Shown here piece after piece: positions 1 to 6,362 of a DNA stretch of 6,824 bases (the stretch's first letter is position 1; every line of letters starts with the position of its first letter). Origin of the DNA: Solirubrobacteraceae bacterium (GTDB lineage Bacteria; Actinomycetota; Thermoleophilia; Solirubrobacterales; Solirubrobacteraceae). Made by a program: the position numbers and the translations under genes. The stretch spans positions 1-6,824 of the forward strand of contig JAICUS010000334.1 in NCBI GenBank assembly GCA_025935735.1, given 5' to 3'. The notes under the pieces are model-generated. The model was not told the origin of the DNA. It searched no databases and saw only the letters and a program-made list of their open reading frames with translations.

Positions 1-1044
1 CTTCATCCGCGGGTCCTTGGCGTACTCGGAGTACATGTAGTCCCGCTCCTCGTCGGTCACCATCTCGAGCGTCAGCTCGTCGTGGTTGCGCAGGAACAGG
101 CCCCACTGGCAGTTGTCCGGGATGTCGGGCGTCTGGGCGAGGATCTCGTAGATCGGGTTGGCCTCCTCCCGGCGCACCGCCATGAACATGCGCGGCATCA
201 CCGGGAAGTGGAACGCCATGTGGCACTCGTCGCCGTCGCCGAAGTACTCCACCACGTCGGCCGGCCACTGGTTGGCCTCGGCCAGCAGCACGCGGTCGGG
301 GTACTTGTCGTCGATCTCCGTGCGCACGCGCTTGAGGTACTCGTGCGTCTCCTTGAGGTTCTCGCCGTTGGTGCCGTCGCGCTCGTACAGGTACGGGACG
401 GCGTCCAGGCGGAAGCCGTCCATGCCGAGGTCCAGCCAGAAGCGCAGGACCTCGAGCATCGCCTCCTGCACCTCGGGGTTGTCGAAGTTGAGGTCCGGCT
501 GGTGGGAGAAGAAGCGGTGCCAGAAGTAGGCGCCGGCGTCGTCGTCCCAGGTCCAGTTCGACGTCTCGGTGTCGGTGAAGATGATCCGCGCCTCTTCGTA
601 GCGGTGCACGGTGTCCGACCACACGTACCAGTCGCGCTTGGGGTTGTCGGGGCTCGAGCGCGACTCCTGGAACCACGGGTGGTCGCTCGAGGTGTGGTTC
701 ATGACCAGGTCGGCGATCACCCGGATGCCGCGTTGGTGCGCGGCCTCGATGAAGTCGCGCACGTCGTCGACCGTGCCGTAGTCGGGCTGGATCGTGAAGA
801 AGTCCGAGATGTCGTAGCCGCCGTCGCGCAGCGGCGACTTGAAGAAGGGCAGCAGCCAGATGCAGTCGACGCCGAGCCACTGCAGGTAGTCGAGCTTCTC
901 GGTCAGCCCGCGGAAGTCGCCGCTGCCGTCGCCGTTGGCGTCGAAGAACGCGCGGGTGTGGATCTCGTAGAAGACCGCGGTCTTGAACCACAGCGGCTGG
1001 GCCTCGAACCAGTGGCCCGGGTCGTTGCGCGTGCCGGCGGCCAT
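1..1044 (-). CDS. treS: Trehalose synthase (maltose alpha-D-glucosyltransferase), GH13, 5' part of gene
   Basis: Interconverts trehalose and maltose by intramolecular rearrangement in the cytoplasm and supplies maltose to the GlgE pathway. The visible 348 residues start [20 protein letters not shown] and carry the full set of GH13 motifs: a start strand ([20 protein letters not shown], residues 25-44), region [15 protein letters not shown] (111-124), region [15 protein letters not shown] with nucleophile D214, region [12 protein letters not shown] with acid/base E256, and region [15 protein letters not shown] with D322. The R-x-D-x-V-P-Y-L-Y-E segment is typical of TreS rather than of oligo-1,6-glucosidases. 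The gene runs off the left edge: family members are about 570-600 residues, longer when fused to maltokinase, so roughly 220 or more residues are missing and a fused kinase cannot be excluded. The ATG shares its A with the glgE stop (TGATG), and a weak AAGG lies 7 nt upstream (1052-1055), indicating translational coupling to glgE. Confidence 0.95.
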   Translation of the reverse strand, partial: MAAGTRNDPGHWFEAQPLWFKTAVFYEIHTRAFFDANGDGSGDFRGLTEKLDYLQWLGVDCIWLLPFFKSPLRDGGYDISDFFTIQPDYGTVDDVRDFIEAAHQRGIRVIADLVMNHTSSDHPWFQESRSSPDNPKRDWYVWSDTVHRYEEARIIFTDTETSNWTWDDDAGAYFWHRFFSHQPDLNFDNPEVQEAMLEVLRFWLDLGMDGFRLDAVPYLYERDGTNGENLKETHEYLKRVRTEIDDKYPDRVLLAEANQWPADVVEYFGDGDECHMAFHFPVMPRMFMAVRREEANPIYEILAQTPDIPDNCQWGLFLRNHDELTLEMVTDEERDYMYSEYAKDPRMK

Positions 1045-2978
1045 CAGAGGACCTTGAGCACGTGGGTCTGGGTGCCCTGCGGGTCCAGCCGGACGTAGTT
1101 GCCGCCGATGCGCCAGTCGTAGTGGTCGCCGGTGAACTGGTCCTCGACGACGAAGACGGGCGGGAGCCCGAGCTGGGCAGGCACCAAGGTCAGGCCCTCC
1201 TGGACGTTGTGCGGGTCGAGGTTGACGACGCAGATGAGCGTGTTGCCGGGCAGTTGCTTGGCGTAGGCCATCAGCGCGTCGTTCTGGGTCTCCAGCCAGA
1301 GGACGTTGGAGAGGTGCTGCAGCGCGGGGTTCTCGCGCCGGATCTCGTTCAGGCGGCGGATCATCGGCAGCAGCGGGCCGTCCAGGCTGCGCTCGCGGAT
1401 CTCGTACTTCTCGGAGTTCAGGTACTCCTCCGAGCCCTCGCGGACCGGCACGTTCTCGAAGTTCTCGTAGCCGGAGTAGATGCCGTAGCTGGGGCTCAGC
1501 GTGGCCGCCAGGATCAGGCGCGTGACGAACGCCGGCGGGCCGCCGTGGACCAGGTAGGCGTGCAGGATGTCCGGCGTGACGGGGAAGAAGTTGGGGCGGA
1601 AGTACTCGCGCTCCTCGCCCCAGGCGAGCTCGTTGACGTACTCGGTCAGCTCGTACTTGGAGTTCTTCCAGGTGAAGTACGTGTAGGACTGGGTGAAGCC
1701 GATCTTGGCCAGCTCGCGCATCACGCTGCGGCGGGTGAACGCCTCGGCCAGGAAGACCACGTCGCGGTCGACGGCGTGGACCTCCTTGATCAGCCACTCC
1801 CAGAACGGGAACGGCTTCGTGTGCGGGTTGTCGACCCGGTAGAACTTGATCCCGGCGCCGACCCAGTGCAGGACGACGTCGCGCCAGGCGTGCCACAGCT
1901 CGCGCCAGGCCGGCGTGTCCCAGTTGAAGTTGTAGATGTCCTGGTAGCGCTTGGGCGGGTTCTCCGCGTACTTGAGCGTGCCGTCGGGGCGCTGCTGGAA
2001 CCACTCGGGGTGCTCTGTCAGCCACGGGTGGTCGGCGCTGGCGTTCAGGGCGAGGTCCAGGCAGACGTCCATGCCGTGCCGGTGGGCGGTGGCGCACAGG
2101 TCCTCGACGTCCTGCTGGGTGCCGAGCTCGGGGTGCACGGCGTCGTGGCCGCCCTCCTCGGCGCCGATCGCGTACGGCGAGCCGGGGTCGTCCGGGCCGG
2201 CCGTGAGCGCGTTGTTGCGGCCCTTGCGCTTGTTGCGCCCGATCGGGTGGATGGGCAGCAGGTAGAGCACGTCGAAGCCGAGGTCGGCGACGTCGGGGAC
2301 GAGCTCCTCGACCGCCTTCAGGCCGCCCCATGACCGCGGGAAGAGCTCATACCACGCCCCGAAGCGGGCCTTCACGCGGTCGACTTCGATGGGCAGCGGC
2401 TTGTCGAGCTGGGCCGCGCCCTCGCGCTCCTGGGCCTCCTCCATGGCGGTGAACAGCTCCGGGCCGAGCGCCGTGTCGAACTTCTGGTGCATGTCGCCGT
2501 CGCCGGAGAGGATCCGGTGGGCCTCTTGGATGCTGCGCTTGGCCGGCCCCTTGCAGCGCGCGAGCGCTCTTTCCAGGAGGACCGCGCCCTCGGAGATCTC
2601 GCCGGACAGGTCCTCGTCGAGGTCGGCCGCGACCTTGCGGCGCAGCTCGTCGTGCCAGGTCGCCCAGCGGTCGGTCCAGGCCTCGATGGTCCATTGCCAG
2701 CTGCCCGTGGTCGTGACCTCGAACTCGCCCGCCCAGCGCACGCCGTTGTGGTGCGCGTCCACCGTGTGCAACGGCGCCTCCAGCCATCGCCGGCCGCCCG
2801 GCGCCTTGTACTTGATCACCGCGCGCAGCTTCTCGTGGCCGTCGCGGAAGATGTCGGCGGACACGGCAACCACGTCGCCGACGCAGCGCTTGACTGCGTA
2901 ACGACCGGCGTCCAGCACGGGCGCCGGCTTTGCGATCCTGATGCGGCGCGGAGGTTCGCTGCGCTTGGTGGCGGGCAT
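1044..2978 (-). CDS. glgE: Alpha-1,4-glucan:maltose-1-phosphate maltosyltransferase (GlgE), GH13_3
   Basis: Transfers maltosyl units from maltose-1-phosphate to the non-reducing end of alpha-1,4-glucans, releasing phosphate (cytoplasm). It is 644 residues, close to the 660-700 of characterised GlgEs. An N-terminal beta domain (about 15-115, including [11 protein letters not shown] and [14 protein letters not shown]) and a helical segment (about 115-200) precede the (beta/alpha)8 domain. GlgE signatures are [17 protein letters not shown] (209-225), [16 protein letters not shown] (241-256), [17 protein letters not shown] with nucleophile D383, FLAEAFTRR with acid/base E412, and PVTPDIL with D470. 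The terminal part (about 555-644) is the C-terminal beta domain. The ATG at 2978 is the only credible start: the open frame continues upstream to 3269, but only through malQ coding sequence and without family similarity. No Shine-Dalgarno precedes it, so a leaderless or very short leader is likely. Its stop overlaps the treS start, implying a glgE-treS operon. Confidence 0.96.
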   Translation of the reverse strand: MPATKRSEPPRRIRIAKPAPVLDAGRYAVKRCVGDVVAVSADIFRDGHEKLRAVIKYKAPGGRRWLEAPLHTVDAHHNGVRWAGEFEVTTTGSWQWTIEAWTDRWATWHDELRRKVAADLDEDLSGEISEGAVLLERALARCKGPAKRSIQEAHRILSGDGDMHQKFDTALGPELFTAMEEAQEREGAAQLDKPLPIEVDRVKARFGAWYELFPRSWGGLKAVEELVPDVADLGFDVLYLLPIHPIGRNKRKGRNNALTAGPDDPGSPYAIGAEEGGHDAVHPELGTQQDVEDLCATAHRHGMDVCLDLALNASADHPWLTEHPEWFQQRPDGTLKYAENPPKRYQDIYNFNWDTPAWRELWHAWRDVVLHWVGAGIKFYRVDNPHTKPFPFWEWLIKEVHAVDRDVVFLAEAFTRRSVMRELAKIGFTQSYTYFTWKNSKYELTEYVNELAWGEEREYFRPNFFPVTPDILHAYLVHGGPPAFVTRLILAATLSPSYGIYSGYENFENVPVREGSEEYLNSEKYEIRERSLDGPLLPMIRRLNEIRRENPALQHLSNVLWLETQNDALMAYAKQLPGNTLICVVNLDPHNVQEGLTLVPAQLGLPPVFVVEDQFTGDHYDWRIGGNYVRLDPQGTQTHVLKVL

Positions 2979-3009
2979 CTCGGCGTGGAGTATCCGAGAA
3001 GTGCCCTCT
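2979..3009. promoter_or_regulatory. 31-nt divergent intergenic region between glgE and malQ
   Basis: Only 31 nt separate the glgE ATG (minus, 2978) from the preferred malQ GTG (plus, 3010). Both promoters must therefore lie here and extend into the opposite gene. On the minus strand a GATACT hexamer (2989-2994), resembling a -10 box, ends 10 nt before the glgE ATG, which would give a leader of a few bases or none. On the plus strand GAGAA (2996-3000) sits 9 nt before the malQ GTG and may be a weak ribosome binding site. No convincing -35 box was identified for either direction. The region is real; the assignment of elements inside it is inference. Confidence 0.35.
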
Positions 3010-4239
3010 GTGAACCTGCCACGTAGCTGCGGTGTGCAGCTGCACCCGAGCTCGTTGCCCGGCGGCCGCCTGGGACGGGAGGCGTACGCCTGGGTGGACT
3101 GGCTGGCGGAGGCGGGGCAGACGTGGTGGCAGATGCTGCCGCTCGGGCCGCCGGACCGGCACGGCTCGCCGTACGCGGCCCAGTCGGCGTTCGCGGCCTG
3201 GCCGGGGCTGCTGGAGTCGCCGCGGGCGCCGGTCTCGTCTGCGGAGGCCGTCGCGTTCCGCGAGCGCAACGCGGACTGGATCGAGGACTGGATCCGGTTC
3301 GGCGGCTCGCTCGAGGACCAGGTGCGGTTCGATCGCGAGTGGGCCGGGCTGCGCTCGTATGCCGCATCGCGCGGCGTCCGGCTGATCGGGGACGTGCCGA
3401 TCTACGTCGCCAAGGGCTCCGCCGACCACGCCGCCCATCCCGAGCTCTTCCAGGACGGCGCGGTGGCCGGCGTGCCGCCTGACGCGTTCACCGACAAGGG
3501 GCAGCTGTGGGGCAACCCGCTCTACGACTGGCCGGCGATGCGCCGCGACAAGCACTATCGCTGGTGGACCGCGCGCTTCGCCCGCGTCTTCGACCTGTTC
3601 GACCTGGTGCGGATCGACCACTTCCGCGGCTTCGTGGCCTACTGGGCGGTGCCCTCGGACGCCGAGTTCGCTCTGGCGGGGCGATGGGTGCGCGGCCCGG
3701 GGCGCGCGCCGTTCGACGCGGCGCGCGCGGTGCTGGGGGAGCTGCCGGTGATCGCCGAGGACCTCGGCGTGATCACGCCGCCGGTGCACCGGCTGCGCGA
3801 GGCGCTCGGCTTCCCGGGCATGGGCGTGCTGCAGTTCGGCTTCACGCCGTCCGAGCGCACCACGCCGCACGTGCCGGAGAACAACGTGGAGGACCAGGTC
3901 GTCTACACCGGCACGCACGACCACGACACGATCCGTGGCTGGTACGAGTCGCTCGGCCCGCCTTCGCGCGCGCTGCTCGACCCCACCTTGGAGCGCTTCG
4001 GGATCCGCGAGACGCAGCCGTGGTGGGCGCTGGTCCGGCTCGCCTACGCGTCCCCGGCGCGGATCGCCATGGTCCAGGCGCAGGACCCGCTGGGGCTGGG
4101 CTCCGAGGCCCGGATGAACATGCCCGGGAGCACCGAGCGCGCCTGGAAGTGGCGGCTCGATGCGATCCCGGGACGCGACGTCGCCCGCCGCCTGCGGGCG
4201 GCGGCCGAGGAGGCCGGGCGGGCTACCGCGTCAGCGTGA
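3010..4239 (+). CDS. malQ: 4-alpha-glucanotransferase (amylomaltase), GH77, short form
   Basis: Transfers glucan segments between alpha-1,4-glucans, releasing glucose or forming longer maltodextrins; a cytoplasmic enzyme of glycogen/maltodextrin turnover. GH77 hallmarks: RSCGVQLHPSSLPGG (5-19), VDWLAEAGQTWWQMLPLGP (28-46), the GDVPIYVAKGSAD segment, VPPDAFTDKGQLWGNPLYDW, VRIDHFRGF with nucleophile D203, VIAEDLG with acid/base E250, and YTGTHDHDT with the third carboxylate at D304. The C-terminus ends in an Arg/Ala-rich helix. At 409 residues it is shorter than the 500 of Thermus amylomaltase. With the Thermus catalytic positions as I recall them (293, 340, 395), essentially the whole 90-residue difference lies before the nucleophile, in the helical region after GSPYAAQSAFAAWPGLL. 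GTG at 3010 was chosen because homology starts there and GAGAA lies 9 nt upstream; GTG at 3001 is the alternative. It diverges from glgE, suggesting a shared glucan role. Its 3' end overlaps the convergent exported-protein gene by 17 nt. Confidence 0.93.
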   Translation: MNLPRSCGVQLHPSSLPGGRLGREAYAWVDWLAEAGQTWWQMLPLGPPDRHGSPYAAQSAFAAWPGLLESPRAPVSSAEAVAFRERNADWIEDWIRFGGSLEDQVRFDREWAGLRSYAASRGVRLIGDVPIYVAKGSADHAAHPELFQDGAVAGVPPDAFTDKGQLWGNPLYDWPAMRRDKHYRWWTARFARVFDLFDLVRIDHFRGFVAYWAVPSDAEFALAGRWVRGPGRAPFDAARAVLGELPVIAEDLGVITPPVHRLREALGFPGMGVLQFGFTPSERTTPHVPENNVEDQVVYTGTHDHDTIRGWYESLGPPSRALLDPTLERFGIRETQPWWALVRLAYASPARIAMVQAQDPLGLGSEARMNMPGSTERAWKWRLDAIPGRDVARRLRAAAEEAGRATASA

Positions 4240-4681
4240 CCGGCACGGTGCCGAACACGCCCGTGAGCGTGCGCCCGTCCGCCGAGAGCGTGGCCCGCAG
4301 CGAGACGTCGGGGTGCAGGCTCGCCTTGCCGCCCTGCGTGAGCACGATCGTCACGCTCTGGCCGCTGATGGCGAGCGACGAGAGCTTGTAGACCGGCGAG
4401 TCGCCCGTGATCAGCTCCGTGTAGGTGCCCTCGTAGCTCGAGCCCTTCGCGACCAGCGACAGGACGGCCGTGCGGTTGCCGAAGAAGCTCGACTCGATGC
4501 CCGTCCAGGTGCCGCTCAGGTTGATGCCGGGCACCGGCGCGGTCGTGCCGCCTCCACCGCCGCCGCCGCCGTTGAGGCCGCCGCCGCCGTCGCCGCCGCC
4601 GCCGTGGCTCGCGAACGCCGCGGGCGCGGTGCCGAGCGCGAGGACCGCCGTGACCGCGGCGGCCTTGATGACCTTGTGCAT
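4223..4681 (-). CDS. Small exported protein: signal peptide, Gly-rich linker, C-terminal beta-rich domain
   Basis: Function unknown. The 152-residue product begins MHKVIKAAAVTAVLALGTAP, a Sec signal peptide with a basic n-region, a hydrophobic core and an AFA|S cleavage site after residue 24. Residues 25-46 form a glycine-rich linker. Residues about 52-152 look like a small beta sandwich or barrel: a LSGTWTGIES opening strand, alternating hydrophobic strands (AVLSLVAKG, YEGTYTEL, SVTIVLTQG), then the ending SADGRTLTG followed by PVTLTR. That pattern resembles lipocalin-like domains attached to some secreted bacterial hydrolases; this is recall, not a search result. There is no lipobox cysteine and no C-terminal anchor, so the protein is probably released or cell-wall associated. 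The ATG at 4681 is fixed by the signal peptide and an excellent ribosome binding site. The frame continues upstream to 4909 but that extension looks non-coding. Confidence 0.85.
   Translation of the reverse strand: MHKVIKAAAVTAVLALGTAPAAFASHGGGGDGGGGLNGGGGGGGGTTAPVPGINLSGTWTGIESSFFGNRTAVLSLVAKGSSYEGTYTELITGDSPVYKLSSLAISGQSVTIVLTQGGKASLHPDVSLRATLSADGRTLTGVFGTVPVTLTR
4547..4603 (-). repeat. GGN-repeat tract coding a poly-glycine linker
   Basis: A run of GGN (mostly GGC) codons, seen as CCG/CCT triplets on the plus strand. It encodes 16 glycines in residues 27-45 of the exported protein, broken only by Asp and Leu-Asn. It separates the signal peptide from the beta-rich domain. Such simple-triplet tracts can change length by slippage in whole codons, so length may vary between strains. 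Confidence 0.8.
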
Positions 4682-4688
4682 CCCGTGT

Positions 4689-4696
4689 CTCCTTCC
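4689..4696 (-). promoter_or_regulatory. Strong Shine-Dalgarno of the exported-protein gene
   Basis: GGAAGGAG on the minus strand, 7 nt before the ATG at 4681. It is the strongest ribosome binding site in the window and decides the start in favour of the signal-peptide methionine over in-frame codons further upstream. Its strength contrasts with the weak or absent sites of the other genes here, suggesting this small protein is well translated. Confidence 0.8.
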
Positions 4697-4762
4697 TTGG
4701 CTTGCGGGCGCAGTTATTTCGCCGCGGCGGTCGCGGATTCCATGGGACGTTGGTCTGAGTGC

Positions 4763-5021
4763 CGGCGAACTGCCTGCTGGGTAAGGAAGGGGTTGGCCTT
4801 GGGTCGGCCCGAGGGTCGGGTGTGGTCGATTCCGCTGGCCCTGAGCGAGAACCGACCAGATTCGCACCCGTCCGCGATGCACCACTTTCGCGTGAATGAG
4901 TCTAGGCACCTATAGCGGGCCTGCACTAATTCCATCAGATTCATCGGGATTCAGAAACGGACCACTCGACCCGCCCGACCGCCCGAAGGGACCACTTCCC
5001 TACCCAGCAGGCAGTTCGCCG
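4763..5021. repeat. Inverted-repeat-bounded 259-bp segment, MITE-like or paired dispersed repeat
   Basis: The outer arms 4763-4789 and 4995-5021 are inverted copies of one another: the outermost 21 nt (4763-4783 and 5001-5021) match exactly, and 26 of the full 27 nt match. Weaker similarity continues inward for roughly 40 more bases, with a shared GGGTCG...GTGGTC core near 4813-4829 and 4961-4977. The interior has no credible gene. Size, terminal inverted arms, lack of coding capacity and position between genes resemble a miniature inverted-repeat element. Two head-to-head copies of a short dispersed intergenic repeat would look the same. No obvious target-site duplication flanks the arms (left flank ends GAGTGC, right flank begins AGCCCG). 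The right end lies 14 nt from the stop of the mmcQ/yjbR gene. The repeat pair is directly seen; its identity as a mobile element is inference. Confidence 0.55.
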
Positions 5022-5035
5022 AGCCCGCCGCCCCG

Positions 5036-5419
5036 CTACGCGGACGAACCGCGCGCCCGCTCGACCAGCGACGCCGGCGCGACCTCGCAATACGCGTCCT
5101 CGATCGCCCCCGCGATCTCGTTCCAGTCCAAGCCGCGGTTCAGGTGCACGCCGATCCAGCCGCGGTGCCCCACATACGACGGGCGGAAGTAATGGTCCGG
5201 CTCGCCGGCGACCAGCGCCTCCTGCATCCCCGGGGGCGCGGCGCACCAGATGCACAGGCGGCCGTCGCCGTGGTGGTCGTCCCAGTAGGTCGCGAAGGTC
5301 TTCTTGCCGCGCACGAACCAGGTGGGCGTGCCGTGGCTGAGCTTCTCCTCGACCTCGGGCAGGCCGAGGCAGATCTCGCGCACGCGGTCGAGCTCGGCTG
5401 CGTGTCCCACGTCACACAC
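5036..5419 (-). CDS. MmcQ/YjbR family protein
   Basis: A small soluble protein of the MmcQ/YjbR family, whose members have a compact alpha/beta fold (double-wing/CyaY-like) and are often labelled DNA-binding without a proven biochemical role. From GTG 5419 the product is 127 residues. Family features seen: LDRVREICLGLPEVEE at the N-terminus, the SHGTPTWFVRGKKTFATYW segment, the central strand RLCIWCAAPPGMQEAL, then FRPSYVGHRGWIGVHL, and a final helical stretch LDWNEIAGAIEDAYCEVAP. Length is normal for the family (about 110-130). The start is uncertain: GTG 5419 has GGAG 12 nt upstream, while GTG 5410 (124 residues) is equally compatible with homology. The open frame continues far upstream to 6610, but only antisense to the methyltransferase. 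It diverges from the methyltransferase gene and ends beside the inverted-repeat segment. Confidence 0.88.
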   Translation of the reverse strand: MCDVGHAAELDRVREICLGLPEVEEKLSHGTPTWFVRGKKTFATYWDDHHGDGRLCIWCAAPPGMQEALVAGEPDHYFRPSYVGHRGWIGVHLNRGLDWNEIAGAIEDAYCEVAPASLVERARGSSA

Positions 5420-5440
5420 GGTCCGGCTACGCTCCGCCGG
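5420..5440. promoter_or_regulatory. 21-nt divergent spacer; possible leaderless promoter of the methyltransferase
   Basis: The starts of the mmcQ/yjbR gene (5419, minus) and the methyltransferase gene (5441, plus) are only 21 nt apart, or 30 nt if the former starts at 5410. On the plus strand TACGCT (5428-5433) fits the TANNNT pattern of actinobacterial -10 boxes and ends 7 nt before the ATG, which would place transcription initiation at or next to the ATG. No Shine-Dalgarno precedes that ATG, consistent with leaderless translation. No clear -35 was found. Confidence 0.35.
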
Positions 5441-6355
5441 ATGGCCGCGCCGCCGACCGAGCACGAGATCCTGGACGTCAACCGCCGCTACCACGACGTG
5501 GCGGCCGGCGGCTATGACGCCAAGTGGGGGATCTCGTTCGGGGAGATCGGCCACCGGCAGGTGCTCGGCAAGGTGTCCAAGCTCCTCGGGCCGCGCCCCG
5601 GGCCGTATGGGCACTCGCTGGAGATCGGCGCCGGCACGGGCTACTTCAGCCTCAACCTGCTGCAGACCGGCGTGGTGCGCGAGGCGACCTGCACGGACAT
5701 CAGCCCCGGGATGCTGGAGACGCTCGAGGCGAACGCCGAGAACCTCGGCCTCGACGTCACCACCGCCACCGCCGACGCCGCCGAGCTGCCGTTCGACGAC
5801 GAGTCGTTCGACCTCGTGCTCGGCCACGCGGTGCTGCACCACCTGCCCGACCTCGACCGCGCGTTCGCCGAGTTCCACCGCGTGCTCAAGCCCGGCGGGA
5901 CGCTGTTCTTCGCCGGCGAGCCGTCGCGCTCCGGCGATCGCCTCGCCGCCGTGCCCAAGCAGGCCGCGTGGCGGCTCGCGCCGCTGTGGCGGCGAGCGGT
6001 CAAGGCCCGGCCGGCGCCAGAGCCCGACGACGCCACCGAGGCGGCGGCCGAGCACGCGCTGGAGGCCGTGGTGGACGTGCACGCGTTCGTCCCGGACGAC
6101 CTCGAGCGCCCCGCGGAGACCGCCGGGTTCGCCGACGTGCGGGTGCGCGGCGAGGAGCTCGTGGCGAACTGGTTCGGCTGGTTCAACCGCACGCTCGAGG
6201 CCAGCGCCGACCCGCGCGACGTCCCCTGGGGCTGGATCCAGTACGCCTACCGCGGCTACATCGCGCTCCAGCGCGTCGACCGCGCCGTGCTCGAGCCGCG
6301 CCTGCCCCCGCGGCTCTTCTACAACCTGATGCTGGCGGCGCGCAAGCCGCAGTAG
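5441..6355 (+). CDS. Class I SAM-dependent methyltransferase (Methyltransf_11 type), substrate unknown
   Basis: Transfers a methyl group from S-adenosylmethionine to an unidentified acceptor; no signal peptide or membrane segment, so cytoplasmic. The 304-residue product has the Rossmann-fold motifs in order: motif I HSLEIGAGTGYFSLNL (58-73, SAM-binding glycine loop), post-I acidic strand TCTDISPGMLETL (83-95), a motif around ELPFDDESFDLVLGHAVLHH (115-134), and HRVLKPGGTLFFAGEPS (146-162). The N-terminal part, with RRYHDVAAGGYDAKWG, resembles the pre-motif helix of UbiE/Coq5-like enzymes. The unassigned C-terminal half (about 163-304) is rich in Arg and Trp and closes with LFYNLMLAARKP, a probable last strand. 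ATG 5441 was chosen because upstream in-frame sequence is antisense to the mmcQ/yjbR gene. No ribosome binding site is visible. The DUF3159 gene begins 7 nt after the stop, suggesting co-transcription. Confidence 0.9.
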   Translation: MAAPPTEHEILDVNRRYHDVAAGGYDAKWGISFGEIGHRQVLGKVSKLLGPRPGPYGHSLEIGAGTGYFSLNLLQTGVVREATCTDISPGMLETLEANAENLGLDVTTATADAAELPFDDESFDLVLGHAVLHHLPDLDRAFAEFHRVLKPGGTLFFAGEPSRSGDRLAAVPKQAAWRLAPLWRRAVKARPAPEPDDATEAAAEHALEAVVDVHAFVPDDLERPAETAGFADVRVRGEELVANWFGWFNRTLEASADPRDVPWGWIQYAYRGYIALQRVDRAVLEPRLPPRLFYNLMLAARKPQ

Positions 6356-6362
6356 GCCGCAG

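Larger units (their letters stand above)
4682..5035. other. 354-nt gene-free region between the exported-protein and mmcQ/yjbR genes
   Basis: This is the only long non-coding stretch in the window. It contains the exported gene's ribosome binding site (4689-4696) and must hold that gene's promoter; an A/T-rich AAATAACT lies on the minus strand near 4714-4721, but no clear -35/-10 pair is visible. Most of the rest is the inverted-repeat segment 4763-5021. The centre of that segment (about 4855-4960) is noticeably richer in A+T than the surrounding genes. Short open frames cross the region on both strands, but they lack recognisable protein features, so I call none of them a gene. No intrinsic terminator was recognised. 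Confidence 0.7.

Noticed and set aside
1062..2333. Long plus-strand open frame of over 400 codons antisense to glgE
   Set aside because: Composition is Val/Arg/Leu/Ala-rich shadow sequence of a high-GC gene, and the opposite frame encodes a complete GlgE with catalytic motifs.
2941..3009. Upstream ATG start for malQ at 2941
   Set aside because: It would overlap the glgE start region, and the added residues have no GH77 similarity. GTG 3010 sits just before the conserved N-terminus.
2979..3269. Upstream extension of the glgE reading frame
   Set aside because: It is open only because it is antisense to GC-rich malQ; it has no GlgE similarity, and homology begins at the ATG at 2978.
4182..4200. 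Perfect 7-bp GC hairpin (5-nt loop) near the end of malQ as a terminator
   Set aside because: It lies inside the coding sequence, lacks a U-tract, and such stems arise readily from GCC/CGC codons in this base composition.
4547..4610. CCG-triplet run as a CRISPR-like or tandem DNA repeat
   Set aside because: It has no spacer structure. It is in frame with the exported-protein gene and encodes a glycine linker.
4714..4944. Small minus-strand open frame of 76 codons in the gene-free region
   Set aside because: It runs through the left inverted arm, has no ribosome binding site or domain features, and its codon use does not resemble its neighbours.
4987..5001. 5-bp hairpin after the mmcQ/yjbR gene as an intrinsic terminator
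   Set aside because: The stem is short (AGGGA/TCCCT) and no U-run follows on the minus strand. It overlaps the inverted-repeat arm, which explains it better.
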